A stretch of DNA of 64,000 nucleotides from Desulfolinea sp050305405 (GCA_050305405.1 JBNLFG010000018.1:1-64000), one strand, 5' to 3'. Counted from the stretch's first letter, positions 24,919-32,481 are shown. The notes: generated by a model not told the origin, from the letters alone. Numbers and translations are program-made.

Positions 24919-25530
24919 TTAACGAAGGTGTGATGCACCCTCATCTTTTACGAAGACCAATTTTACCCCACCTATCAATGCCAGAACGAAACCCGCACCG
25001 ATCAATGTCCACTTCAGAAATGTAAAGATCGCGGCGACTTGGGCGAGGGAGTAGAACTCTTTAGGGTAGCTCAGGAACATGGTGGCAATACAAATATTTT
25101 CGAGATAGTCGAAAAGTACGCCAGCCCAAGGGATGAAAAGAACAAAGTCAAATATGAATCCGCAAGGGGAATATTCTTGCGACGAAGCGGTCTCATCGCC
25201 TGAAGCATCCGTTGCTGGAAATGCCCGTCGAAAAGTGAGCACGAGCAGCAGTGTCAGCATCGTCCCATAAACGAGCGGATAGATGATGTCGAGGGTCAGG
25301 CGTGTGATCGCTGCAGCTTGACGCAGTTCTGGCGTGTACGCAGCAATGATCTCATAGGCACGTTGGGGCGTATAAAAGAATTGCAAGTCGAGCGTTGGCA
25401 GGTTGTGGGTATTACTGCCAGAAAAGGCGGGCATAATGACCAAATTGAAGAGCATTTGCAATGCGAAGAAGAGCAGGACGTTTTTCCAGTTTGCCCATTT
25501 TTCAAAGAGGGAGATGAGTTTCGTTTTCAT
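24919..25530 (-). CDS. polytopic membrane protein of unknown function
   Basis: A 203-residue protein with four hydrophobic segments near residues 17-37, 75-98, 125-150 and 165-192. A Pro- and Tyr-rich loop follows TM1 (LDLQFFYTPQRAYEIIAAY). The pattern resembles small uncharacterised membrane families; no active-site motif seen. It lies between pyrE and the 24372-24827 gene on the same strand. Confidence 0.65.
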   Translation of the reverse strand: MKTKLISLFEKWANWKNVLLFFALQMLFNLVIMPAFSGSNTHNLPTLDLQFFYTPQRAYEIIAAYTPELRQAAAITRLTLDIIYPLVYGTMLTLLLVLTFRRAFPATDASGDETASSQEYSPCGFIFDFVLFIPWAGVLFDYLENICIATMFLSYPKEFYSLAQVAAIFTFLKWTLIGAGFVLALIGGVKLVFVKDEGASHLR

Positions 25531-25565
25531 TTTTTCACTGCGAACGCTGCGTACTCTGTGGTTAG

Positions 25566-26159
25566 CTATTTAAAAAAATCTCGTGCTCTAGCGATCATTT
25601 CTGCGTCTACCTTGCCGCTCTCTTCCCAATGATCGAGTAGGTCGGGTAGATAGAAAACACTGTGCAGTTTGTAGCCGTGCTCGCTCATAAAATCCACGCC
25701 GGCAGATTGACGGTCGATCAGGACGACGATGTCCATCACCTTCAAGCCAACTTCATTTAGTTTTTGGATGCCCTCCAGCTTGCTTCCGCCAGATGAGATT
25801 AAATCGTCGATCACAACGACCGTTTGACCGGCTTCGAAAACGCCCTCGACCTGCACCTTGGTTCCGTACCCCTTAACCTCTTTTCGGGGGTAAACCATAC
25901 CCCAGTTACCGTGCAACGAGATCGCAGTCCCGATCGGCATCGCGGCGTACGGCAGAGCAGCGAGTTGATCGAATTCGAGTTCTTGCATAATTTCAGCATA
26001 GGCGGTCGCAGCTTCTTTGAGCAATTCAGGGAAAGCCACCAAACGCCGCAAATCGATATAGATCGGCGACTTCGCACCCGATTTCAAGGTAAATTCGCCG
26101 AATTTGACGCAGCCCGCTTCGAGCAAACCGTCGGCGAGAGAGATGAGTTCGGTTTTCAT
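25566..26159 (-). CDS. pyrE: orotate phosphoribosyltransferase
   Basis: A 197-residue enzyme joining orotate to PRPP to give OMP. The PRPP-binding motif VVVIDDLISSGGSK is near residues 113-126; FTLKSGAKSPIYIDLRRL is the orotate-site strand and YPRKEVKGYG the flexible catalytic loop. It starts three bases after the small membrane gene stop, on the minus-strand pyr cluster. Confidence 0.94.
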   Translation of the reverse strand: MKTELISLADGLLEAGCVKFGEFTLKSGAKSPIYIDLRRLVAFPELLKEAATAYAEIMQELEFDQLAALPYAAMPIGTAISLHGNWGMVYPRKEVKGYGTKVQVEGVFEAGQTVVVIDDLISSGGSKLEGIQKLNEVGLKVMDIVVLIDRQSAGVDFMSEHGYKLHSVFYLPDLLDHWEESGKVDAEMIARARDFFK

Positions 26160-26161
26160 AA

Positions 26162-26383
26162 TTATCCTTCTATGATCGTTAGTAAAAAACTAAAAACGTA
26201 GCAAGTGAATGTTAAAGCCACCGCTGGTACCAAAATACGATCAATCCATAGAGACACTTTGGGGTTTTTCGCTCTCGATTTTGCCAAATATTCGTCAGCC
26301 CTAAACCAGGCGTTATAGGCTTGTCGCACAGTGGTTACTGCGAAAATTGTGTAAATGATACTCCCAATAATATAGGGTAACAT
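26162..26383 (-). CDS. small two-TM membrane protein
   Basis: A 73-residue protein with hydrophobic segments at about 3-22 and 48-70 separated by a basic loop (RADEYLAKSRAKNPK). It is packed three bases from both pyrE and the Nudix gene, so it is probably translated. Function unknown. Confidence 0.6.
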   Translation of the reverse strand: MLPYIIGSIIYTIFAVTTVRQAYNAWFRADEYLAKSRAKNPKVSLWIDRILVPAVALTFTCYVFSFLLTIIEG

Positions 26384-26386
26384 TGC

Positions 26387-26851
26387 CTATTCTTTTCCTT
26401 TGTTTTGCTGAGCAAGCCAATCTTTGGCGTGGGGTAGATTTGGGCGCAGAAACACGGGTGCTTCTGGTGGTTTGAGCGCAAATTGAATCATCGCCTGTTT
26501 GCGTGGGCTGATATTCTTTGGTAATTCATCCAGAGCGAAAAAGCGCACTTCATCAGCTTCATCGTTTATTGTTGGTTTTCCACCGATGGCGTGACCAAGG
26601 AAACCAAAGCTGATCTGCTTAGCACTTGGTTCTGGATGTGTAAACACGCCCAAAAGTTGATCGACTTCTATGTCGATACCCGTTTCTTCCTTCGCTTCGC
26701 GGATGGCAGCTTCGTTGGGGAGTTCGCCGTGATCCATGCCTCCGCCTGGAATATCCCACAAATTCATGTCGCGGCGATGCCCGAGTAGTATTCGCTTTTG
26801 GTCATCAAAAATAACACTGAAAACACCGATGATAAATTGATCTGGTTGCAT
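26387..26851 (-). CDS. Nudix hydrolase
   Basis: A 154-residue Nudix protein. The Nudix box is complete: GGGMDHGELPNEAAIREAKE followed by ETGID (about residues 37-61), with the REAxEExG metal-binding core. Such enzymes hydrolyse nucleoside diphosphates linked to another group; substrate not predictable. In the pyr cluster it may clean up nucleotides, but this is inference. Confidence 0.9.
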   Translation of the reverse strand: MQPDQFIIGVFSVIFDDQKRILLGHRRDMNLWDIPGGGMDHGELPNEAAIREAKEETGIDIEVDQLLGVFTHPEPSAKQISFGFLGHAIGGKPTINDEADEVRFFALDELPKNISPRKQAMIQFALKPPEAPVFLRPNLPHAKDWLAQQNKGKE

Positions 26852-26863
26852 AAGTGAACCTTT

Positions 26864-27045
26864 CAGTCTCTGAGCGGACGCTGAGTAGCCCGGAGGGCGT
26901 ATCGAAGCGGTAGTCGCCTGTACCCGTTAGGGTGAAGAGCGGTGTTCCTAAGAACCGTCCTTCGACTGCGGCGATGCTGGATTTCGATACGCCCTTCGAC
27001 AAGCTCAGGACTACTCAACCGACAGCATCGCCTCCGCTCAGGAAC
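26864..27045. mobile_element. MITE-like repeat, copy B
   Basis: A 182-bp element between pyrF and the Nudix gene, inverted relative to copy A. It starts CAGTCTCTGAGCGGA and ends TCCGCTCAGGAAC. It has an extra inner block compared with copy A, including GATGCTG-type inverted segments (AGCATCGCC around 27024 and GGCGATGCTGG near 26978). It ends one base before the pyrF stop codon. Confidence 0.8.
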
Positions 27046-27882
27046 TTAGTTTATTCCTAACTCTCTTTTTACATTCAAAATCTCATCCCGCAACTCTGCC
27101 GCCGCGCGTTTGGGACTTTCAGCCTTCGCAATCGAGCGCGAGACGTTGATGAGCATCCCTTTGCCATCTGCCCGCAGACCGGCCTTGAGCGCCGTTGCCA
27201 AATCCCCGCCCTGGGCACCCACACCCGGGGAGAGGAACCACAAATCGGGCGCAGCGGCGCGGACCTTTGCCAGCGCTTCGGGTTGGGTTGCGCCGACGAC
27301 GAGACCGATGTTGTCGGCGGTGTTCCAGCTTTGGGCAAGTTCTGCCACGTGAACGTACAAGGGTAGAGGTGGACGGCCGTCCGCCCCTACGACGGGCAGA
27401 TCTTGTAGATCGGATGCGCCGGGATTACTCGTCTTGCACAACAGAAATGCGCCTTTTTCGGGATAACCCAAAAAGGGATCGATCGAGTCTTTGCCGAGGT
27501 AGGGGTTGAGGGTAATGCAATCCGCGCCGAGGTGGTCGAAGGCGGATTTGGCGTAGGCGTCGGCGGTCGAGGCGATATCGCCGCGTTTGGCGTCGAGGAT
27601 GATGGGGATCATCGAGCCTTGTTTTTGCGATTCGGCTTTGATAGCAGAAATTAGCTCGGAGAGGGCATCCCAGCCTTTGGCACCGAAAAACTCAAAGAAA
27701 GCGGCGTTGGGCTTAAAAGCTGCGGCGTACCGAGAAGTTTCTTGCACGATCCGCAGGCTAAATTCAAGAGCGGCTTCGGCAGATGCTTCGGGCAGCATCG
27801 AAACGTGCGGGTCCAGTCCTACGCAGAGGAGCGAGGAGCAATCATCCACGCGGCGTTCTAAAAAGCTAAAAAAAGTTTCCAT
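27046..27882 (-). CDS. pyrF: orotidine 5'-phosphate decarboxylase, type 2
   Basis: A 278-residue enzyme converting OMP to UMP. Motifs: LLCVGLDPHV, FKPNAAFFE, the catalytic DAKRGDIASTADAYA and PYLGKDSIDPF, and the phosphate site SPGVGAQGGD. Start at 27882 has AAGGA upstream; a longer frame to 27978 would be encoded by a repeat element and is rejected. Residues encoded at 27363-27390 (VGADGRPPL, after DLQDLPV) come exactly from a 28-bp palindrome of the GTAGGGGC family, an in-frame addition compared with what I expect for the family. Confidence 0.93.
   Translation of the reverse strand: METFFSFLERRVDDCSSLLCVGLDPHVSMLPEASAEAALEFSLRIVQETSRYAAAFKPNAAFFEFFGAKGWDALSELISAIKAESQKQGSMIPIILDAKRGDIASTADAYAKSAFDHLGADCITLNPYLGKDSIDPFLGYPEKGAFLLCKTSNPGASDLQDLPVVGADGRPPLPLYVHVAELAQSWNTADNIGLVVGATQPEALAKVRAAAPDLWFLSPGVGAQGGDLATALKAGLRADGKGMLINVSRSIAKAESPKRAAAELRDEILNVKRELGIN
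27363..27390 (-). repeat. 28-bp GTAGGGGC palindrome inside pyrF
   Basis: On the coding strand GTAGGGGCGGACGG is followed by CCGTCCACCTCTAC; 12 of 14 positions match. It is read in frame as VGADGRPPL plus part of the next codon. Twenty-eight bases is not a multiple of three, so flanking bases must be part of the change. Confidence 0.8.
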
Positions 27883-27894
27883 GATTTCCTTTTT

Positions 27895-28000
27895 ACCACA
27901 GAGCACACAGAGACCACGGAGAAAAGCTTTAAAAATCTCTGTGAACTCTGCCGTCTCGCACCGACGTGCTCGCGGCACGGACGGTGTGCTCTCTGTGGTG
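27895..28000. repeat. CACAGAG-type inverted repeat between pyrF and pyrB
   Basis: ACCACAGAGCACACAGAG at 27895 faces GTGTGCTCTCTGTGGTG ending at 28000. A related copy is at 61788-61854. A 34-bp GC-rich block (27951-27984) interrupts the right arm, so one repeat appears inserted in another. The element accounts for the false N-terminal extension of pyrF. Confidence 0.8.
27951..27984. repeat. GC-rich palindromic block nested in the CACAGAG repeat
   Basis: The block runs from CCGTCTCGCACCG to CGGCACGGACGG and contains CGTGC/GCACG. Removing it rejoins CTCTG with TGTGCTCTCTGTGG, restoring the right arm of the outer repeat. This points to a later insertion. Confidence 0.65.
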
Positions 28001-28005
28001 AATCT

Positions 28006-28989
28006 TTAGGCTTTGCCTAATACCATTGCCAACAGCGCCATTCTAACGTAGAGCCCATATTCCATCTGGCGAAAGTAGGCGGCGCGGGGGTCTTTGTCGA
28101 AGGCGGGGTCGATCTCGCCGACGCGGGGCAGGGGGTGCATGACGATCATTTCGTCTTTGGCGGCTTGCATCACTTCGGGGTTGATGACGAAGGAGCCAGC
28201 CACTTTTTCGTATTCGGCGGGGTCTTCGAAGCGCTCTTTTTGGACGCGCGTGACGTAGAGCACGTCGGTTTCGGGCAAGACGTCGTCGAGGCTGGTGTAC
28301 TCGGCTTGCGGGATATTCTTGGCGGCGACTTCGTCCAGCACGTCTTTGGGCATACGCAGAATATCGGGGGAGACGTAGTTGAGCTTCACGTCGTAGAGCG
28401 TCAGCAGGCGCGCCAGCGAGTGGACGGTGCGCCCGTATTTCAGATCGCCGAGCATGGTGATGGTTTTGCCGTCGATCTCGCCGATGCCGAGTTCCGAGAA
28501 GATGGTGAAAAGGTCGAGCAGCGCCTGCGTGGGGTGTTCGCCGACGCCATCGCCCGCGTTCAGAACGGGTTTTTCGGCGGCTTCTGCGGCGATCGCAGCC
28601 GAACCGACATCGGGATGGCGCAGGACGATCACATCGGCGTAGCATTCGAGCGTACGGATGGTGTCGGCGAGGCTTTCGCCCTTGGATACCGACGAGTATT
28701 TCACGTTATTGATCGGGATGACGCTGCCGCCGAGTCTTTCCATCGCGGCAAAGAAGGATGACGAGGTACGCGTGGACGGCTCGTAAAACAAATTCGCCAA
28801 AATTTTGCCTTTGAGCAGGTCAAAAGTGCCAACGCGCTCGACCATCCCGTGCATTTCGTGCGCCACGCCGAAAATATAGTCGAGATCGGCGCGGTCGAAT
28901 TGCTTCACAGACAGGATGTCTTTGCCGTACCACGGCGAGTGGACGTTATCGCCAAAGGGCAGGTGGGGGGATTGGGGGGAAGTGGGCAT
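28006..28989 (-). CDS. pyrB: aspartate carbamoyltransferase catalytic subunit
   Basis: A 327-residue enzyme joining carbamoyl phosphate and aspartate. The carbamoyl-phosphate motif FYEPSTRTSSSF is near residues 68-79; HPTQALLDLFT near 153 and MHPLPRVGEIDP near 283 complete the active site. AAGGAG precedes the ATG. A regulatory pyrI was not seen. The leader contains a large hairpin built from AACCTT repeats. Confidence 0.96.
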   Translation of the reverse strand: MPTSPQSPHLPFGDNVHSPWYGKDILSVKQFDRADLDYIFGVAHEMHGMVERVGTFDLLKGKILANLFYEPSTRTSSSFFAAMERLGGSVIPINNVKYSSVSKGESLADTIRTLECYADVIVLRHPDVGSAAIAAEAAEKPVLNAGDGVGEHPTQALLDLFTIFSELGIGEIDGKTITMLGDLKYGRTVHSLARLLTLYDVKLNYVSPDILRMPKDVLDEVAAKNIPQAEYTSLDDVLPETDVLYVTRVQKERFEDPAEYEKVAGSFVINPEVMQAAKDEMIVMHPLPRVGEIDPAFDKDPRAAYFRQMEYGLYVRMALLAMVLGKA

Positions 28990-29000
28990 TTTTTCTCCTT

Positions 29001-29089
29001 GGTTTGAAAGTTGGAAGGTTTGAATGTTGAAGGTTTAAGGTTGGAAGGTTGGTTTTTAACCTTGAACCTTCAACCTGGAACTTGTAACC
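29001..29089. repeat. AACCTT-rich repeat with hairpin upstream of pyrB
   Basis: A degenerate run of GGTTTGAA, GGTTGGAA and GGTTTAA units is followed by AACCTTGAACCTTCAACC. TTGAAGGTTTAAGGTT (29027-29042) pairs with AACCTTGAACCTTCAA (29058-29073), 15 of 16 positions, around a 15-base loop. It lies in the likely 5' leader of pyrB. Related motifs are at 29785-29820 and 63217-63266. Confidence 0.75.
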
Positions 29090-29143
29090 GAACCGCTCTT
29101 GCATTTGGCTTGTTTCCGTTATGCATGACATTTTCTTGGTGAT

Positions 29144-29767
29144 TTAGTCTGTGCCGGTACCGCCGCTGCCGCAGCCCCAGCCAGTACATCCGCTATCTCC
29201 ACCATCATTCCCATCACCCTGCGGCGCACTTTCGGGCATAATCTCAGAGATGGCTTTCGTGAAGGTGAAGAAATCGCTCTGGCAAAGCGCTTCGCCAGCG
29301 GCGTTCAGGGCGCTCACGTTCCATTGGTGCTCGCCGCTCTGGTTGTAGGCGGGGTGCATCGAGAAGCCGTCCATGTAACGGTTGAGCGTGGTCTCGTCGG
29401 TGGTAAAGGTCAGCTCCAAGCCATCAGGGAAGACGAAGGTTAGCAGGTAACTGTCCGCGTCGGGGTGTGCGCTCCACGAGAAGGTCACGCGTGCGTTGCC
29501 GGGCAGCTCGATCCCGTCGAGGGGTTCGAGGAGTTCGACGCAAGGAATGGGTGTGGCGGTAAAAGTCGCGGTCGGCTCTGGCGCTGCTTCTTCGTCAACT
29601 TCTTCTGCTTCGGATGCAGCTTCAGGCGTGAAGGTCGAAGCCGGCGAAGGGGATGCCGTTACGTTTTCCGTCGGATGAGTTGGCGCTCCGACAGGTTTCG
29701 GTTTCAGGAGCAGAAAACCCAGCCCCAACAAGATGGCAAGTATCAGTAAGGCTAGTTTTGATTTCAT
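29144..29767 (-). CDS. membrane-anchored secreted protein, function unknown
   Basis: A 207-residue protein with an N-terminal hydrophobic segment (about 5-22), a Thr/Pro/Glu-rich linker to about 75, one Ig/fibronectin-like beta domain (ARVTFSWSAHPDADSYLLTF, about 78-175) with paired Cys, and a Gly/Cys tail (GCTGWGCGSGGTGTD). Probably exported and anchored. Shine-Dalgarno AAAGGAGAAAG precedes the ATG. Confidence 0.7.
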   Translation of the reverse strand: MKSKLALLILAILLGLGFLLLKPKPVGAPTHPTENVTASPSPASTFTPEAASEAEEVDEEAAPEPTATFTATPIPCVELLEPLDGIELPGNARVTFSWSAHPDADSYLLTFVFPDGLELTFTTDETTLNRYMDGFSMHPAYNQSGEHQWNVSALNAAGEALCQSDFFTFTKAISEIMPESAPQGDGNDGGDSGCTGWGCGSGGTGTD

Positions 29768-29784
29768 TTTCTTTCTCCTTTTCC

Positions 29785-29820
29785 AGGTTAAAAAGTTCGA
29801 ATGTTGAATGTTTAAGGTTA
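29785..29820 (-). repeat. AACCTT/AACATTC repeat in a gene leader
   Basis: On the gene strand it reads AACCTTAAACATTCAACATT and continues to TTTAACCT, units of about seven bases. It is directly upstream of the 29767 start. Same motif family as 29001-29089 and 63217-63266. Confidence 0.55.
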
Positions 29821-29836
29821 GTCAGGCTGTGCGTCG

Positions 29837-30181
29837 CTAATTTTCTCCATTGAAAAGATGGTTTGCTAAAGGAATGATATTGATGAGTGGTTCTTCATAG
29901 GGGTGGATCGCTTTGATCGACTTGATGGCGTCGTTGACCAATTCCCGTTTGCAATTGACCTCCACCTTGTATTCAGTACCTTCATTTATTTCACCGATTT
30001 CTCCTTCAAAAGGAGTTGCGCCATCCAGTGGACGGTAATATCCCTGAATGGGATGTAAGGCAATGCAATGATCGTAATTGCCGATCACCCCTGCGCCGAT
30101 TTTTGCTAGGGCATCACGGATAGGCATAATATATTCCAGCGGGGTGAAAATTTCGAGTTTGACGTCAGTAAAGTTTTGCAT
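29837..30181 (-). CDS. stand-alone YqfO/NIF3 middle-domain protein (CutA-like fold)
   Basis: A 114-residue protein matching the inserted domain of YqfO-type NIF3 proteins: KLEIFTPLEYIMPIRDALAKIGAG, IGNYDHCIALHPIQGYYRPL, GATPFEGEIGEINEGTEYKVEV, and IHPYEEPLINIIPL. Family members with only this domain are small trimeric cytoplasmic proteins of unknown role. Sequence shows no catalytic site. Confidence 0.78.
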   Translation of the reverse strand: MQNFTDVKLEIFTPLEYIMPIRDALAKIGAGVIGNYDHCIALHPIQGYYRPLDGATPFEGEIGEINEGTEYKVEVNCKRELVNDAIKSIKAIHPYEEPLINIIPLANHLFNGEN

Positions 30182-30247
30182 AAGTTTCCTTTTTATGGAG
30201 CACGGGTTTAGATGTGGAAATCTGTCGTAAGCGCAGCGACATCCGTG

Positions 30248-31129
30248 TTATTCGTTCCCTATTCTTTTTGCAAACGCCCCGATCTCGCTGAAAGCCCTCT
30301 TCGCTTCGGGCAAAATGCCGACCGATTGCCAGACATGCCACATGCCCTCATAAACCGAGAGCGTCACATCCACGCCGGCGGATTTGGCATTCTCGGCGAC
30401 CATGCGGGCATCGTCGAGCAGGGCTTCATCCGACCCAACCTGAATGAGTATCGGCGGGAAGTTTGTTAAATCGGCAAAGGCGGGCGAGATGTGCGGGGTA
30501 CGCGGGTCGGCAAAGGCGATGTACGCCTCTGCCCACAGGCGCAGATTGTCGGGGGACAGGATCACGCTTTTGTCTGCGTTCGTCTCGTGTGATGCACCGC
30601 TGAAGGTCAAATCCGTCCATGGGGAGAGCAGGATGAGCGCGGCAGGGAGCGGGCGTCCCTCGTCGCGCAGGGCAAGGGTGGTTGCCAACGTCAGCCCGCC
30701 GCCAGCGGAGTCTCCGGCGATGATGATATTCTTTGAATCGTACCCCTCGCGCAGGAGCCAATCGTAAATCGAGAGCGCATCTTCCAGCGCGGCGGGGAAG
30801 GGAGTTTCGGGCGCAAGGCGGTAGTCGGGCATCAGCACGCGTGCGCCCGTCGCTTCCGAGATGCTGCCGCAGAGCAGGCGATACATGCCGAGCGTGCCAG
30901 AAACATAGCCGCCGCCGTGCAGGTACAGGATCAGCTTTTCGTCCGAAGCGCTCTCCTGCGCGATCCATTCCACGTCGATCTCGTTGATGCGCGCTTTTGC
31001 CAGTGAAGTGCTCTTGGGCAGTTTCGCCATCATTTTCAGAGAGGCTTCCTGTGACTGACGCAATTCGTCAATGCTCATCGGCTTGTAGAATATTTTGCGG
31101 AGCAGGGTTTTGAAAATGAAACGTAACAT
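30248..31129 (-). CDS. alpha/beta hydrolase, hormone-sensitive-lipase-like
   Basis: A 293-residue esterase or lipase. HGGGYVSG is the oxyanion motif near 80, GDSAGGGL near 149 carries the nucleophile Ser, VGSDEALLDD near 243 the Asp, and YEGMWHVWQ near 270 the His. ATG at 31129 follows AAGGAAAAG; an upstream in-frame ATG at 31213 overlaps pyrC and is rejected. Substrate likely a short-chain ester. Confidence 0.88.
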   Translation of the reverse strand: MLRFIFKTLLRKIFYKPMSIDELRQSQEASLKMMAKLPKSTSLAKARINEIDVEWIAQESASDEKLILYLHGGGYVSGTLGMYRLLCGSISEATGARVLMPDYRLAPETPFPAALEDALSIYDWLLREGYDSKNIIIAGDSAGGGLTLATTLALRDEGRPLPAALILLSPWTDLTFSGASHETNADKSVILSPDNLRLWAEAYIAFADPRTPHISPAFADLTNFPPILIQVGSDEALLDDARMVAENAKSAGVDVTLSVYEGMWHVWQSVGILPEAKRAFSEIGAFAKRIGNE

Positions 31130-31200
31130 CTTTTCCTTCTTTCTCTTAGACCCATCGTGCAATGCGCTGCTTGAACTTGTTATTTGTATCTTGCAACTAC

Positions 31201-32316
31201 CTATTCCCAACAATCAAAACGCTCTGGGGTCTCTTTCCCTGTCTGCCAATCGCGGACGTTGTGACCGAAACCGGGCGGGGCCAGGATTTGACCATCCTTG
31301 AAGGCTTCCTTGCCGCGCAGAACGACACGCGTCACACGCCCTTTGACAGGGTAGCCTTCGAAGGGCGTCCAGCCGCATTTGGAGTGCAGTTCCGCACTAC
31401 GGATCTTGCCCCGCACATTTTCATCGACCTCGACCCAGGTCTGCGCCTGATCGGGGAGATTGAAAATGCGTTTCGGGTTAGTATGCATTTTTTCGATAAT
31501 ATCATCGACCGTTAAGCGACCTTCGCTGGCAGCGGTAAGCAATAAAGGCAAGATCGTCTCCACACCGGGGAAGCCGGGCGGGGGTGTATCGCTGTCTTTC
31601 TCTGTAATCGTGTGCGGAGCGTGGTCTGTTGCGAAGCAGTCGATGACATCAAGGTTTTGCCAGAGCGCATCCACATCGGTTTGGGTGGCGAGGCGTGGGC
31701 GAACTTCCTGCCTGCCGAAAGGCAGACCTGATAGGTTTTCAAAACCCGTCAGGTCTTTGTTGATGAATAAATGATGCGGGCAGACTTCGCAAGTGACCTT
31801 GATGCCTTTTTCCTTCGCTGCCTTGATGAGCAAGACTTCTTCTTTCAAGGAGATGTGCGCAATATGGACAGGGCGGTCGTAGATCGCGGCAAATAAGATG
31901 CCCGCTGCCATTGTGCGAGATTCGGAGTGTAGCACGATGGGCATCTCTTTGGGAAAACGCTCAAAGTGCGGCATCCACAACGACATATCGTCGAGGCGTA
32001 ATTCGCCAAAGGTGGAGTCGAGATACATCTTTAGACCGGCAGCGCGCTGGGCAAGATGTGCGGCGGTGGAGGCATTATCGGGTCCTGCGCCGAGAAATTG
32101 GGCGTAGTCACAGCGCGCTTTTCTTTTGGCGGAATCAAGCGCAAGGTCGAGGGTGTCTTCGTCAAAGATCGGGGGCTTGGTATTCGGCATGGCGAGCAAC
32201 ATTGTCACACCACCGGCCAGTGCGGACTGAGTCACCGTATCCCAATCTTCTTTATGGGTCTGGCCGGGTTCGCGTACATGGACATGGGGGTCAATTAATC
32301 CGGGAAGTTTTAGCAT
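31201..32316 (-). CDS. pyrC: dihydroorotase, CAD-like
   Basis: A 371-residue metallo-hydrolase interconverting carbamoyl-aspartate and dihydroorotate. Metal ligands: IDPHVHVREPG (two His) near 8-18, HSESRTM and HIAH near 130-153, and DHAPHT near 232 (Asp). From memory the C-terminal half closely follows the dihydroorotase domain of animal CAD (VIDCFATDHAPHT, PPPGFPGVETILPLLLTA, WTPFEGYPVKGRVTRVVLRG). The usual first beta strands are missing, so it starts at the metal motif. After PHHLF it has INKDLTGFENLSGLPFGRQ, several residues longer than CAD and encoded by two adjacent hairpins. Confidence 0.92.
   Translation of the reverse strand: MLKLPGLIDPHVHVREPGQTHKEDWDTVTQSALAGGVTMLLAMPNTKPPIFDEDTLDLALDSAKRKARCDYAQFLGAGPDNASTAAHLAQRAAGLKMYLDSTFGELRLDDMSLWMPHFERFPKEMPIVLHSESRTMAAGILFAAIYDRPVHIAHISLKEEVLLIKAAKEKGIKVTCEVCPHHLFINKDLTGFENLSGLPFGRQEVRPRLATQTDVDALWQNLDVIDCFATDHAPHTITEKDSDTPPPGFPGVETILPLLLTAASEGRLTVDDIIEKMHTNPKRIFNLPDQAQTWVEVDENVRGKIRSAELHSKCGWTPFEGYPVKGRVTRVVLRGKEAFKDGQILAPPGFGHNVRDWQTGKETPERFDCWE
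31708..31755 (-). repeat. double-hairpin element inside pyrC
   Basis: GACCTGATAGGTTTT (31725-31739) faces AAAACCCGTCAGGTC (31741-31755), 13 of 15 matching, and CTGCC/GGCAG (31708-31712, 31721-31725) forms a second hairpin. It encodes DLTGFENLSGLPFGRQ in frame. The arm sequence (AGACCTG plus AGGTTTT) resembles intergenic repeats known from environmental bacterial genomes, from memory. Confidence 0.75.
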
Positions 32317-32332
32317 TGCTGTCCTTAGGGAT

Positions 32333-32360
32333 AAAAAAAGAGAGCCACGAATGGCTCTCT
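32333..32360 (-). terminator. intrinsic terminator or attenuator before pyrC
   Basis: On minus, AGAGAGCCA (32360-32352), loop TTCG, TGGCTCTCT (32347-32339), then seven T. It ends 17 bases before the pyrC ATG and about 120 bases after the upstream CAP gene. It is either that gene's terminator or a control point for pyrC. No PyrR-type recognition sequence was found. Confidence 0.8.
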
Positions 32361-32481
32361 AAAGGATGAATAGAAAAGGGCGCCTGCCCCGTTGGGGGCG
32401 GAAACTTGTTCAATGTGTTGAAGAGTTTTCTGGCGCATATTGTGCGTGATTGTATGCAGGCTGGCCGATTTGTCAAGTCTT

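Noticed and set aside
24828..24944. Longer start for the 24372-24827 gene
   Set aside because: It would run into the neighbouring membrane protein gene and skip a good Shine-Dalgarno.
27883..27978. N-terminal extension of pyrF to an upstream ATG
   Set aside because: The added codons fall on the CACAGAG repeat and nested palindrome; the ATG at 27882 has a Shine-Dalgarno and matches the family start.
30426..30968. Arg-rich minus-strand frame inside the hydrolase gene
   Set aside because: It is an out-of-frame shadow of the hydrolase with HGGG and GDSAG motifs.
31130..31213. Upstream ATG for the alpha/beta hydrolase
   Set aside because: It overlaps the end of pyrC and lacks a Shine-Dalgarno; the ATG at 31129 has AAGGAAAAG.
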